Assembly (NCBI GenBank): GCA_017979445.1
Contig: CM030705.1
Coordinates: 17,377,040 to 17,441,039 of the forward strand
Direction: 5' to 3'
From: Akebia trifoliata
Lineage: Eukaryota; Streptophyta; Magnoliopsida; Ranunculales; Lardizabalaceae
DNA length: 64,000 nt
In this document: positions 33,063 to 42,598 of the stretch, piece after piece
How the letters are laid out: each line of letters opens with the position of its first letter
How positions within the stretch are numbered: the stretch's first letter is position 1
Notes under the pieces: generated by a model
What the model was told of the DNA's origin: nothing
Seen by the model: the letters and a program-made list of their open reading frames with translations, nothing else
Databases searched by the model: none
Made by a program: the position numbers and the translations under genes

Positions 33063-33917
33063 GTCAAAATCGACTTTAAAAAGGGTTATGATAGAGTTAG
33101 GAGGGAATTCCTTGAGAATATTCTTATTCAGATTAGATGTGATAACTTCTAGTTTAATTGGGTTCAAGAATGTGTTTGATCTCCGTCTTTTTCCATTCTC
33201 ATTAATGGGTCTTCCCATTGTCATTTCCGTAGTCTTTGAGGCCTTAGACAAAGGGATCCCTATCGCCTTATTTATTTACCCTTGTTAAAAAACACTTTTT
33301 CGAGCATTCTTGAGCATAACGTAGAAAATAATCTTATTTTTTTATTTAGAATAGGAATTTACCTCCCAGCTCTCGTATGATATTTGCTAATGATATTCTT
33401 CTCTTCTCTCAAAATTCTTCAATCTCAGCGACAAATATTAAAAATCTTCTGAATTTTTCACCAAATCTTTGCTCATGAAACTAATGTAGACAAGAGTAGT
33501 ATTTTTTTCAGTGAGCCATGCTCTAATAAAAGTATAATTCTTAACATCTTATCTTTTCAAGAGGGCTATCTTCATATTTGTTATTTGTGTGTACCTTCAT
33601 TTTTATCTTGGTTAACATCCACTCTTTGCCAACCCATTATTGACAAAATCCTTTCTTGTATTGAGGGTTGGAAAGCTCATCTTTTATCCTTTATGGGTAG
33701 AGTCAAATTAATTAGATTGGCCCTTTTTTTCATTTAAAATCAATTGGTCATCTTGTTTCGCAATCCCTAATGGTATCATTCAAAAAACTGAATTTGTTCT
33801 TAGTAGATTCCTTTAGCATGGCCCCTCATTAACAAGTTCGATCCATTTAGTTAATTGGAAGTTAGTTTGTCGTCTGGTTAGGGAAGGGGAGCTTGGCATT
33901 AGAAGAATTCGAGAATG
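32579..33917 (+). pseudogene. L1-type LINE reverse transcriptase, plus strand, truncated
   Basis: This is a non-LTR retrotransposon RT starting mid-domain at the TatB junction. Readings: PVIREEIKDVVFTSPHNKSP (about 32601-32660), ENFRPIALCNLVYKVITKIM (about 32824-32883), a 36-T run at 33024-33059, then DFKKGYDRVRREFLENILIQ, RDPYRLIYLPLL, and FANDILLFSQNSS (about 33387-33425), where the catalytic F-A-D-D reads F-A-N-D. LVNWKLVCRLVREGELGIRR (about 33850-33909) matches the post-RT region. Many stops and frameshifts. The 5' half would lie beyond the stack to the left. RNase H-like sequence at 39291 may be its continuation. Confidence 0.82.
33024..33059. repeat. 36-base poly-T tract inside LINE RT
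   Basis: An uninterrupted run of T lies within the RT coding sequence, just before the DFKKGYDRV motif. It replaces the expected codons of the region rather than marking an element end, since RT homology continues on both sides in the same orientation. Confidence 0.9.
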
Positions 33918-34019
33918 AAGAGAAAGACGATGGTAATGGTGGTGGCTGAAGATCTCTTCCCCCCTCTTTTCTATTTTATTTTCCCGCATCTTTTTTATTT
34001 TGATCGAAACTTCCTTTTG
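33918..34019. other. Short unexplained interval between two LINEs
   Basis: About 100 bp between the last plus-strand LINE homology (GIRRIR) and the tail of the minus-strand LINE. Purine-rich first, then pyrimidine-rich. I see no motif and could not define a target-site duplication here. Confidence 0.4.
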
Positions 34020-34088
34020 TTGCTGCATTTTTCTTTTCTTTTCTTTTCTTTTCTATTTTATTTTATTTTATTTATTTATTTATTTATT
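34020..34088 (-). repeat. Simple-sequence 3' tail of the minus-strand LINE
   Basis: On the minus strand the element ends with AATAAATAAATA units grading into AAAAT and then AAAAG units. A tail of A-rich short repeats instead of pure poly-A is known in some plant LINEs. The gradation suggests slippage during or after target-primed reverse transcription. Confidence 0.7.
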
Positions 34089-34560
34089 GATAAGCCGGGG
34101 TTGAAGGGACCACACATACAAATTAAATCTTCCCCTATGATTCTCACTAGATCTTGAAGAACATTACTCATCTCTTCCATAATAAAATAATTATTCGAAT
34201 AGCACCCTAATTTTGCTAAGTTATCCGTTGCCCGATTTGTTTCTCTCCAATAAAATTCAAATGAACACTTCTCAAAAAATTCAATATGTTCTGAAATTTC
34301 CCGTAGAATTTCACTGCACTTCCATGAAGGTTCGATGTCATGCTTAATGTTTTTGATTGAATATAAGGAATCATAAGAGATTATAATTCGTTCACTTCCC
34401 TTCATCCTTGCATATCTCATAGCTTATAAGATAGCTTGGAGCTCAATCTGAACTATATCTGCAGCATCTGTGTTACTCCACCCTGCAAAAAACAATTCTC
34501 CCATATTGTTTTTGCCTATGAATCCAAATCCCGACCCATGCTGAGAACTCACTCCATCTG
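34089..34560 (-). pseudogene. LINE C-terminal RNase H domain
   Basis: Minus-strand frame 34420-34076 reads MRYARMKGSERIIISYDSLY, then SIKHDIEP-like and FYWRETNRATDNLAKLGCYS near its end. This corresponds to the second half of a plant LINE RNase H (the D-S segment and the R-E-x-N-x-x-A-D-x-L-A-K motif; here the Asp in NRATDNLAKLG). Upstream sequence to about 34560 reads GVSSQHGSGFGFIGKNNMGE in another frame, matching the beginning of the domain. At least one frameshift lies at about 34425. In the element it would degrade RNA in the RNA/DNA hybrid. Confidence 0.75.
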
Positions 34561-34929
34561 TGTTTATCTTCACCTCATTCTCATCCGGAGTTCCCCAAAA
34601 AAAAATGTTTGAGCACTGGTTTGATAACTGAGTAGTTGCATCGCAATTTATTCATGATCTGCACTGTTATATGTTCCTCGAATCGGCTTCAATTTCTGCT
34701 CCATCAAAACATTTTTTCACCACCTCTCCCACCTGATTCAACACTATGTCCTTTGCAGACTAAACTTCCGCAAATATACGTTGATTCCGTTCCTTCTAGC
34801 AATAATAAATAACTACACAAAGCGCTAAGTATAACATATGCATAATCTGATTACAATGGAACCTCACACTGTTAATCACTTGCAATTCGTCTTTTGTTGA
34901 CCCTGTTCCAACTCTATTTATGCCAAACT

Positions 34930-35990
34930 TCTTTAAACATTGGATTCAAATCCATTGCGTATATGGACATCTAAAAAATAAATGGTCATTCGTCTCTTGA
35001 TGGGTGCCACACAAGGAGCACTGTGACACCCATTTGAACCCCTTCTTGTTTAGATTTTCAAAAGTTGAAAGTTTCTTTTGTACAACTAACCAAGAAATAA
35101 AGGAAAACATTGGAATATGGTTCTTATTCCATATAATTTTCTTCCAACCAACTGAACCTTGCCCTTCAACTAACATCTCATGTGCTGATTTTGATGTAAA
35201 TTGACCATTTGCGGTCAATCTCCAAACAACTCTGTCCCTCATCAACATTTTTGGAATTGGAGTGGATGAAATATGATCAATGACTAATTGCATTTGGTCA
35301 TTGTAAGATCTTGGAAAAATCTACTTCCTGTCAACAATAAAATTTTAAATCTTTGCATTTAAACGACTATCGAATTGATTAATAATTTGATTGCCAAATC
35401 TAGATATTATGCTCCCTTCTTGTAGGCAAGGATCTCTCCAAATAAAAGTTTCTTCCCCATTGTCAATTAAAAATCTAATATGCTTCCGAACAAATTCTCC
35501 CTCCCTTAAAATGCCTCTCCATGCCCAAGAAGCATTATTTGCTTGTTGACATCCCCAAATATCTGAATCCCCCACATATCTCTTCCTCATCTAGTCTGCC
35601 CAAGAGGACTTATTTTCCACCACTCTCTAGAACAACTTTACCATCCCAATTTTATTTATATCCCTTAGGCGTCGAATGCCAAGACCTCCTTTATCATATG
35701 GTTTATACACTCTTGTCCAACTGATAGGATGGATAGACCATAAGAGAGAAGGACCCCCTCCAAAGAAAGTTGTTGCGAGTATTTTCTATTTTTTTTCAAG
35801 ACACTCACCGGAATATTGAATGAAGCAGACCAATAGACTTGAAAACTAGATAACACTGATTTAATTAATTCTAACCTTCTCGCATACGACAACAAGTTCG
35901 TCCTCCAACCCTTTACCCTTTTTGAGATTCTATCAATCAGAGTTTGACACAGAGTATGAGATAATCTTGAAGAAAATAAGGGAAGACCCA
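34930..35990 (-). pseudogene. LINE post-RT region with zf-RVT domain
   Basis: Minus-strand readings: SYARRLELIKSVLSSFQVYW (about 35889-35830) of the thumb/post-RT region; SWAWRGILREGEFVRKHIRF and DNGEETFIWRDPCL (about 35533-35425); then VVWRLTANGQFTSKSAHEML (about 35228-35169), IPMFSFISWLVVQKKLST and CSLCGTHQETNDHLFFRCPY (about 35016-34957). The last carries the C-x2-C...H...C pattern of the zf-RVT zinc-binding domain typical of plant LINEs. Frames change at about 35300-35345 and 35600-35665. Confidence 0.85.
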
Positions 35991-35999
35991 GATATTTAA

Positions 36000-37240
36000 T
36001 GGGAAGAGTACCTTAATTCAAGAATAGATAAAATCATGTTCTAATTTTTACAAGAATCACTAAAAAAAAACTTTACTCTTTGCTTCATTTACTTAAAGCC
36101 CTGACATATCAAAAAATTCATTCAGAACATCTTGAATAGACAAAGCTGAAGAACCATCATTATTTGAAAAAATTAGGACGTCATCAACAAAAATTAGATG
36201 TGAAACTCCCTGGAATACATGAGACTCTTGGAATAGTCAACTGATTTGAAATAATTTTCTAACTAAGACTGCAAGAAAATGCTTCCATAATCAATGTAAA
36301 TAAATAAAGAGATAGAGGATCACCTTGTCTCAACCATGTTTCACTTATGAAAAAACCATAAGAAGTGGCATTAATGAGAATAGAAAAAATTGGAGTGGAC
36401 ACACATTCCATGACTCGATTAATCCAGAGAGGAGGACATCCTAATTGAAAAAGAATTGATTTCAAAAATCCCCAATTAACACAATCATAGGCTTTTTTAA
36501 TGTCAATTTTGACACACAAAAATTCAGGAGATTTCAAAGAATGGTAATTATGGACCATTTCATGGGCTAAAAGAATAATATCTTGGATTTTTCTTCCCTT
36601 AACAAATGTCAATTGATTAGAAGAAATAATATGTGGAAGATAGATGGCTAACTTGTTAGCTAGGATTTAAAAAATGCTCTTATAGATAAAATTACGAAGG
36701 GCAATGGGTCTAAATTTTTCAAGATGCTTGGCATTCTCTTCCTTAGGGATTATACAAATTAAAGTAGCATTGATTTCTTTCAACAACTTCCCCTTTTTGA
36801 AGAAATCCAACACAGCTACATAGACATCCTCTCCAACAATATCCCAATAATTTATAAAAAATTCACACCCAAATCCATTTGGACTTGGAGATTTATTTCT
36901 TAGGGATGCATAAATAATAGATTTTATCTCCTCCTTAGAAACAAAACTTGATAAAATTTGCACATGTTCCTCAAAGAATTTAGAAATAAATGGAACTTGA
37001 GAACTTACTGTAGGATTCGAGTTGCAAAACATTGTTGAGAAATAATGAGTAGCCCATACTTCAATACTTCCATTATCTTTAAGTAATTCTCCACGATCTG
37101 TTTCCAACTCCATAATTCCATTCTTCACAATGTTTGTAGTCATTAAAGAATAAAAGAATCGAGTATTTCTATCCCATTCCCGAAGCCACTGAATTCTCGA
37201 TTTGTGCCTATACAAACTTCTTCACTGTCTAATTCCTCGT
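36000..37240 (-). pseudogene. LINE reverse transcriptase
   Basis: Minus-strand frames 37215-36667 and 36612-36259 carry the L1-type RT: SRIQWLREWDRNTRFFYSLM (about 37197-37138), SLRNKSPSPNGFGCEFFINY (about 36906-36847), KFRPIALRNFIYKSIF (about 36717-36670), FVKGRKIQDIILLAHEMVHN, CVKIDIKKAYDCVNWGFLKS (about 36519-36460, first catalytic Asp), LRQGDPLSLYLFTLIMEA (about 36330-36277) and, in a shifted frame, HLIFVDDVLIFSNND (about 36204-36160). The catalytic Asp pair is kept as F-V-D-D. A short stop-containing gap joins the two main frames at about 36615-36670. Confidence 0.9.
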
Positions 37241-37299
37241 TGTAGGCTCTCATTGCTTCTTCCTCTTAAGCTTGAAGGTTGTTATCCATTGGTTGTCTC

Positions 37300-38245
37300 C
37301 GAATCTAATTTTTTATCCAAAACAAATGTTCCTTAACTTTCTCTTTCTGACCATGAATGATTCCAAAATAATTCCTATTCCATTCTTTAATGGAATTTTT
37401 AACCACCCTAATTTTTCTTGTAAGCTTAAACATAGGGGTACCCATAATATTCTGATTCCAGGCATTAAAAACCACTTCTTTGAACACCGGTTTTCCTATC
37501 CACAGAGAGAAGAATTTAAATGTTTTTGGTCGTCCTGAAGAGTTCCTTGGAAATATTAACTTCAAAGGAGAATAATCTGACACTCCACAAAGTAGGTAAT
37601 TCAAAATCATTTGCGGAAATTTTAACAACCATGCCAAATTAGTCCTATCCAACCTGCAGAGAATACGTCAAGTTCCTATTGTCTTATTACTCCATGAGAA
37701 CCAATCATCATTAGTTTTCAAATCCTGAACTCCAATTGTATTAATGCATTCATTTAAATCACACATTGCTCGGCTTGATGCAGGACATCCTCCCACCTTT
37801 TCTTCCTGAAATCTAACCATATTAAAACCCCCCAATACAATCCATGGCTCCAATGTGATTAACTGACTAAGATCTGACCATAGCAACCTTCTTTCACTCT
37901 CAAAATTTTGGGCATAAACAAATGACATGAAACTAAGAAATCCATCCCTCAGACGAAGTACCTTACAGTGAATAACTTGGTTCGATTCAATTTTTTTTTT
38001 TGTGCACAAAGTAGACCAACAGATTCCACCCCACCTAGATACGACCATAGAAGTGTGAATCATAATTATCGATAATTTCCATGCTCTACATAGCTTCCTT
38101 TGATACTTTAATGCATCTTCGATCTAAACCTTAGTCTCACAAAACCCCATCAATTCAACATTTTCATCCCTAATGAAATCTTGAACATAATTCCTCTTTC
38201 TTACGTAATTAAACCCTCGAACATTCCACATTATAACATACAGTA
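37300..38245 (-). pseudogene. LINE endonuclease domain
   Basis: An apurinic/apyrimidinic-type endonuclease of the L1 type, which nicks target DNA to prime reverse transcription. Minus-strand readings: NVRGFNYVRKRNYVQDFIRD and ENVELMGFCETKV (about 38230-38130), containing the N-x-R-G start and the catalytic Glu of the ETK motif; a TAG follows at about 38128. Then MIHTSMVVSRWGGICW, PWIVLGGFNMVRFQEEKVGG (about 37836-37777), NDDWFSWSN and, in the next frame, DRTNLAWLL and GVSDYSPLKL (about 37587-37558), which has Tyr where the family's S-D-H motif has His. Frameshift at about 37660. Confidence 0.85.
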
Positions 38246-39289
38246 TCAAAGATTAGATGGATTACCCTCGTTAGGTATAGTTTTTGATCGTGTAGTTTTG
38301 CTGCATCCCTCCACCACATCATTTGTTTCTTCTTTTCTACCTTCCTCCATGGCTGTTTCTGAAACGACCTCCAAATCTCTAGAACTTCCTTCTAGATTTG
38401 TACCCACTTCATTCACATAGGTCCCACCAGGATCTTCATCTTCAACTCTCAGTCCTTCTATTAAATTTTTTGTTATCTCTATTGGCTTTGCAGCCCAAGC
38501 TGAGACAGTAGTCCCTGTTTTCTTCCGCTGCACTTTCGGACATTGATCATGACTATGATCAAACGTAACACATACCCTACACGGCTTTGGCTTCCATTCA
38601 TAAGATATTCGTTGATTGACTTTCACTCTAAAATAATATTTTCTGGGTAAGTAGAGAGAGAATCAATCTCTACACAAAAACTGGCAAAACCAAGACGTGA
38701 TCTATTTGCAGTTGCCTCGTCAGAATGCAACAGAATTTCAATTTTGCTACCTATACGACCCAGACATGTTGGGGACCAACACTGAATTGGTAACTGAGGC
38801 AAACGACTCCAAATCGGAACCATTGCCAACATTTCACGCATAGGTTTCGAATCCACTGACCATTTTTGAAGAATTAATGGTCTCCCTCCAACACTCCAAA
38901 CAGCTAAGTTGAGAACCATATTGCAATCCTCCGAATTACTGAATTTAAATAAGAAGAATCCATCATCCATGGATAGCATCTCCATGTGTCCTTTTATTTT
39001 CCACATCCTTTGAACTACAATTTTTAGGCCATGAAAATAAAGACGTTTCCCTAAAAGATAACCCACAAGAGAATTCTCCCATCTATTTGCTTTAGTTACT
39101 ATAGCTTCTTCTGGCAGCAAAATTGTATCTCCTTTTTTGAATTTCAGGAAAAAATTCCAGGTTTTTTTCCAACAAAGAAGGACGACCACCATTGAGAAGA
39201 TCTTTCCAAGATTTACCCAATGAAAATGCCGCCATTAACTCAATTGGGAAAAAGTATGGTGATTCTATAATCTTCTCCACAAGAGGCAT
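38246..39289 (-). pseudogene. LINE ORF1 (DUF4283-like, CCHC zinc knuckle)
   Basis: Nucleic-acid-binding ORF1 of a plant L1-type LINE. I prefer the start MAAFSLGKSWKDLLNGGR at 39235; the frame is open upstream to 39289. A frameshift at about 39138 moves the reading into GDTILLPEEAIVTKANRWEN. The DUF4283-like domain includes VGYLLGKRLYFHGLKIVVQR, FFLFKFSNSEDCNMVLN and PLILQKWSVDSKPMREMLAM. A second frameshift at about 38625 precedes ISYEWKPKPCRVCVTFDHSH, with the knuckle CRVCVTFDHSHDQC (CX2CX4HX4C, about 38578-38537). An acidic tail ends at 38246. DUF4283 plus a CCHC knuckle is typical of plant LINE ORF1. Confidence 0.85.
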
Positions 39290-39290
39290 G

Positions 39291-39500
39291 AGCTCATGCT
39301 TAATTCAGATGGTTCTATGAGTGGGAATGGAGGAGGAGAAGGAGTAATCATAAGAGACCATTAAGGGTACCCTCTATGCAGAATGGCTTCATCATGTATG
39401 GAAGTGAAGTCAGTTATGCGGCATGAGCTCAGAGTGCTGGAGAAAGGTCTTAAGAGTTGCCATAACAGCTAACATAAAAATGGTTTCAATACATTAAAGG
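39291..39500 (+). pseudogene. RNase H-like relic, plus strand
   Basis: Plus-strand reading LNSDGSMSGNGGGEGVIIRD (about 39300-39359), then a stop, GYPLCRMASS and VKSVMRHELRVLEKGLKSCH (about 39409-39468). The D-G-S...G...G-V-I-R-D pattern and the following E-L-x-x-L-x-x-G-L match the beginning of a plant LINE-type RNase H. It lies just beyond the 5' end of the minus-strand LINE and has the orientation of the LINE at 32579-33917, so it may be the severed 3' part of that element. The zf-RVT region expected between them is missing. Confidence 0.6.
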
Positions 39501-39689
39501 ACAAGACGAGACGCAAAACCGAGTTTTAAAACCATGCTGCAAATTATGAGGTGATGGAGATAGAGAAAGACAGAGTTGGGGGGATACAATTTATGGAGAT
39601 TTGTAAGACCCACAGTTGCATTTTTATTAAATAGACTAGATAAAAAAAATTGTTCTGGATATTTGTAGGAGTGAAAATAAAACTATTGC
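39501..39689. other. Intergenic, nothing recognisable
   Basis: A short AT-rich stretch between the RNase H relic and the first copy of the local repeat. I see no motif or frame. Confidence 0.4.
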
Positions 39690-40450
39690 CTCAAAATAAA
39701 TTTTAATAGCCAACAATCTACTTTTTCAACCTAATTTTGCATCAAACTATTGCCTTAACTCAAGAATTTCCACAATGGGACTGGTCCCGAATCCCAATTG
39801 AGGCATGAGGGTACCTACATTCATGTCGAGACAACTCAACATTTTCTAATAGCACATCGATTTATTTATTGACCCAGAAATCTCACACAAGGCTGGATGT
39901 AATGTTATAATATTAACAAAAAATTCAGAAACATGTGAATATCAGGCCATCGAATCAACTTCATTGATAATTCATAATTTTTATAACCAAAGAATGATTA
40001 GATAATTTGCATTTTTTTTCAGACATTGTAAAACTGTGATGGATGATAAACAATACAACTATCAAATGTGTTTCGAAAAAAAAAAAGGTGAAGTAAAGTG
40101 AAAGGGTTTTGTACTTAACACAGTATTTTACAGAAAATAAAAAATAAATAACTTCTTCCCAATAAAGCAAACCCAGTAGCTTGATCTTCAACCCTCTCGA
40201 TCACAAAAGACGGAAATTTTTCCTTCTATTAAACCAGAAACCAGATACTCACATGAAAACTATTTCCTTCTTGGTCACAAATGATCCTTGTTTATACTTT
40301 CCTTCTCTTCTTGAGTTTTATCACATGAGGTAACGGCTAACCTTCTATTTGCAAACAAGTTGGGATCGGACATATGACCTTAGGGGCTTGATCAACCGAT
40401 AATCCTAGTTTCCTTCCAAGCCAACTTCAGTTAGTCACTGCAAAAGATAG
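39690..40450 (+). repeat. Local repeat unit, partial copy 0
   Basis: About 39700-40030 matches the distal part of the local unit at 43018-43440 and 45955-46370, sharing for example GCATCAAACTATTGCCTTA, CACAATGGGACT, GAGACAACTCAACATTT, ATAGCACAT and GGCCATCGAATCAAC. The rest (40030-40450) is more diverged. It includes AAGTTGGGATCGGACATATG at about 40357, which recurs at about 49815 (AAGTTGGGATCGGACCTGTG) near partial copy C. It shows that the tandem duplication to the right was not the first at this locus. Confidence 0.75.
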
Positions 40451-40553
40451 TTTGCCACTTAAATTTATAATGACAAAAAACTAGATTTCATTAAAACGTG
40501 AATAAAAGACCCTCAATACATAAAACATGTAACCAAAATAATGTCTATACATC

Positions 40554-40561
40554 ATTTGAAT
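40554..40561. repeat. 8-bp duplication ATTTGAAT, left of hAT-type element
   Basis: ATTTGAAT directly precedes the terminal repeat TAGGGGTGTC and recurs at 44391-44398 directly after GACACCCCTA. An 8-bp duplication is characteristic of hAT transposition. Confidence 0.8.
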
Positions 40562-41299
40562 TAGGGGTGTCTATGGGTTGGGTTTGGGTCGGTTCCATGT
40601 ATACCCAAAATCAGAACCGAACTTGAACATCGGTTTCGGTTCCAAGTATAAGACCCTTGGAACCATAACCGATCCAATAAATACTCCATACCTATTGGGT
40701 ACCCGTTAATATAAAAAACTGATTTGACTTAATTTCTAAGGGTCATTTTGCTCAAAATGGATTACCACATTAGCAAAATCCAATACCACAGCCCTCTAAA
40801 TTTCATCCAAAAACTCATTTATAAAAAATTCAAAAAAATATATATTTTGGGCTTGATCCAAGGTTTTGAGAATGGACAGCTACCGAACTTACACCTATGT
40901 TTTTAAAATTAAACAATGAAAAATAACTTTTTTGGAACGTTTTTTTTTTTTTTAAGTTCATAGAAGTTGTCCTCTACAACCCTAAATCATCGGATCGCGT
41001 TTTATTGTCACAAGATGAGACCAAGGAGTCTTAGTAAGGGTGAAATCCTTACTAACTAGTTTAGTAAGGCTAGTTAGACTCTTCTATTTGTTTATAATCT
41101 TTCACTTAACGTTTTAAAAATTTTAGGGCTGAAAACTAACATTTTTTAAATGATATTTTTTCCAAGTTCAAAGAAAATTTTCCTCTACAGCCCTAAATCA
41201 TTTGATCATGTTTATTTATGTCACAAGATGAGACCAAAGAGCCTTAGTAAATCCTTACTTAGTAAGGCTAGTCAGACTCTTCTATTTGTTTATACAGTT
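40562..41299 (+). mobile_element. hAT-type non-autonomous element, left part
   Basis: It starts TAGGGGTGTCTATGGGTTGGG at 40562, whose first 10 bases are a perfect inverted match to the right end at 44381-44390 (17-bp terminal repeat with one mismatch). GGGTCGGTTCC and AACCGAAC motifs follow, usual in plant hAT MITE ends. No transposase frame is visible. About 40950-41293 contains two tandem copies of a roughly 210-bp segment (CCTCTACAACCCTAAATCAT at 40972; the second copy near 41182). The element's right part is now about 2.7 kb away, because a tandem duplication copied a segment that started inside it. Confidence 0.7.
40950..41293 (+). repeat. Tandem ~210-bp duplication within the hAT element
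   Basis: Two copies share AAGTTCATAGAAGTTGTCCT / AAGTTCAAAGAAAATTTTCC, CACAAGATGAGACCAA, GCCTTAGTAA and CTCTTCTATTTGTTTATA at an offset of about 210 bp. The second copy lacks a few short blocks. Confidence 0.75.
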
Positions 41300-41343
41300 T
41301 GAACGTTGAACAGTGTGTTATAATCTTTAAAGAATTGTGTTGG

Positions 41344-41488
41344 AGTGACCTCAAGATTGTACCTCATTTCGCAAATATTGACGTGAGAGTGGATATTAAC
41401 CACAAATACATTTTCAAACGTATCTCGATGAAAAGCATCTATGGTTCCCATACACTTCCAAGTCATCACGAACAATCTTGAGGTCACT
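41344..41488. repeat. Inverted repeat with 17-bp perfect arms
   Basis: AGTGACCTCAAGATTGT at 41344-41360 is the exact reverse complement of ACAATCTTGAGGTCACT at 41472-41488. Copy B keeps it at 44062-44078 and 44188-44204 with one mismatch. Transcription through it would give a hairpin with a loop of about 110 nt. It may be the relic of a small fold-back element. Confidence 0.75.
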
Positions 41489-41916
41489 CTATCATTATCC
41501 ATCTTTAAAAATATTAAAAATGAGGAAAAAAAAAACTAACTTGCAAGCATGTTAGTGCCATTATGTTCACCAAAAAAGAAGTCATTCATCAACTATTGAT
41601 TGGGGGATTTTCTTTCCTAATTTGAAATTTAGAAAATCCTAGAGTAAGAATAACTCTTCTTCCTTTCCTTGTGTGAGAAAAACTCTTCAAGTTCTAAAGA
41701 GATTGGTCATGAGAGTGATGAGGAAAAATATGAGAGGTCTGTTACTGTTACATCTGCTCTCTTCTTTCTTTTCTTCTATTTTCCTATGTATCCCTTTTTT
41801 CCAATATATTTATATGAATTGAAATATGTAATTCCATTGATTGATATGTTAATGGTAAAAGTTGGAGTGCCTATATTAGTTCTCTAAAAAGAAGGACTTA
41901 AGGGAGGTAAAATTAC

Positions 41917-41991
41917 CTGTAACATTTTCCTCAAAATTTCATTCCCCTTCTTGAATTCATCAATTTCAATAACTTGTTGAGCATTGTGGGC
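41917..41991 (-). pseudogene. Possible 75-bp exon of an unrecognised gene, copy A
   Basis: On the minus strand, 75 bases are bounded by AG (TATTTATTGTAG before) and GT (GTAATTTTACC after). They are open in one frame, reading AHNAQQVIEIDEFKKGNEIL then RKMLQ, a helix-forming charged and hydrophobic pattern that could be coiled coil. The same block with the same borders occurs at 44768-44842. I do not recognise the protein. That both copies keep the splice dinucleotides and exact length is suggestive but not proof of an exon. Confidence 0.4.
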
Positions 41992-42394
41992 CTACAATAA
42001 ATAGATAAACATAATACATATATACTGAGTAACATTGTATAGATACACGGTAAAACAACTTGCAGATCATGAGTACATGGTTTTTAAATAACTGGTATGT
42101 CATGAATACAATAATTCAGCATGCTTAAAACTCATGCAATGAGGGATTGGTGCATGGCTGATGTTAATGCTACAAAATAGGAACAATAGGCTTCTTTATA
42201 GTTTCGTTCTGTCGGACCAAAAGCTTGTCAGATTCAAAGAGGTACTGAGAGGAAGACTTTATAGATTTCGAATACAATAATAACTATTAACATGTACAAA
42301 AAAATATTTTAAATTAGAAATATTGTGAAAATTTCACTTCAAACCATGTTCATTTGTTTGCTTACTTCATTTTATCTGATTAATTTCTCGTCTC

Positions 42395-42598
42395 ATGTCA
42401 AGTTTAGATTCGAAGCTTCAAAGCCACACCATGTCTCAACCAGCGCATAGAAACTTGGGAGAAAACCAAAGATCCTTACAAAGCTTGTACAACCAACAAG
42501 TACAACAATTTGTTGCTTCACCTAGGCAAAATAAAAGGATTAGAAGCAGAATATCGGCTGCTCGATCAAGAGCAAGGAAACATGTTTGTCTCTTATAG
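42395..42598 (+). pseudogene. bZIP basic-region-like pseudoexon, copy A
   Basis: This 67-residue open frame ends with KRIRSRISAARSRARKHVCLL. Residues 47-63 (42533-42583) resemble the DNA-binding basic region of plant bZIP factors, in which N-x7-R contacts DNA. The stretch SAARSRARK is the pattern of group A bZIPs, but the invariant Asn position is Ser here. The upstream part is Gln/Ser-rich (SLYNQQVQQFVASPRQ). A TAG follows at 42596; copy B has GAG at that position and reads on as EIDIFIES, which would be the start of a zipper but lacks clear leucine heptads. Probably a fragment of a duplicated bZIP gene. Confidence 0.5.

Larger units (their letters stand above)
34020..39290 (-). mobile_element. 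L1-type LINE, minus strand, nearly full length
   Basis: A non-LTR retrotransposon of about 5.2 kb reading from about 39290 to the tail at 34090-34020. Order: ORF1 (DUF4283-like plus CCHC knuckle), then ORF2 with endonuclease, RT, zf-RVT and RNase H. The 3' end is a simple-sequence tail; on the plus strand it is TTTTCTTTTC repeats passing into ATTTTATTTT and ATTTATTTATTT (about 34028-34088). Several frameshifts and stops inactivate it. It lies between a plus-strand LINE RT relic (left) and plus-strand RNase H-like sequence (right), so it may have inserted into that older LINE. Confidence 0.88.

Noticed and set aside
32982..33288. Frames across the poly-T run
   Set aside because: They are homopolymer translations; the real reading is the broken LINE RT.
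41290..41502. Minus-strand frame MDNDRVTSRLFVMTWKCMGT as a transposase remnant
   Set aside because: The GTIDAFH stretch faintly recalls Harbinger GAIDGTH, but no other motif fits and the frame spans the inverted repeat.
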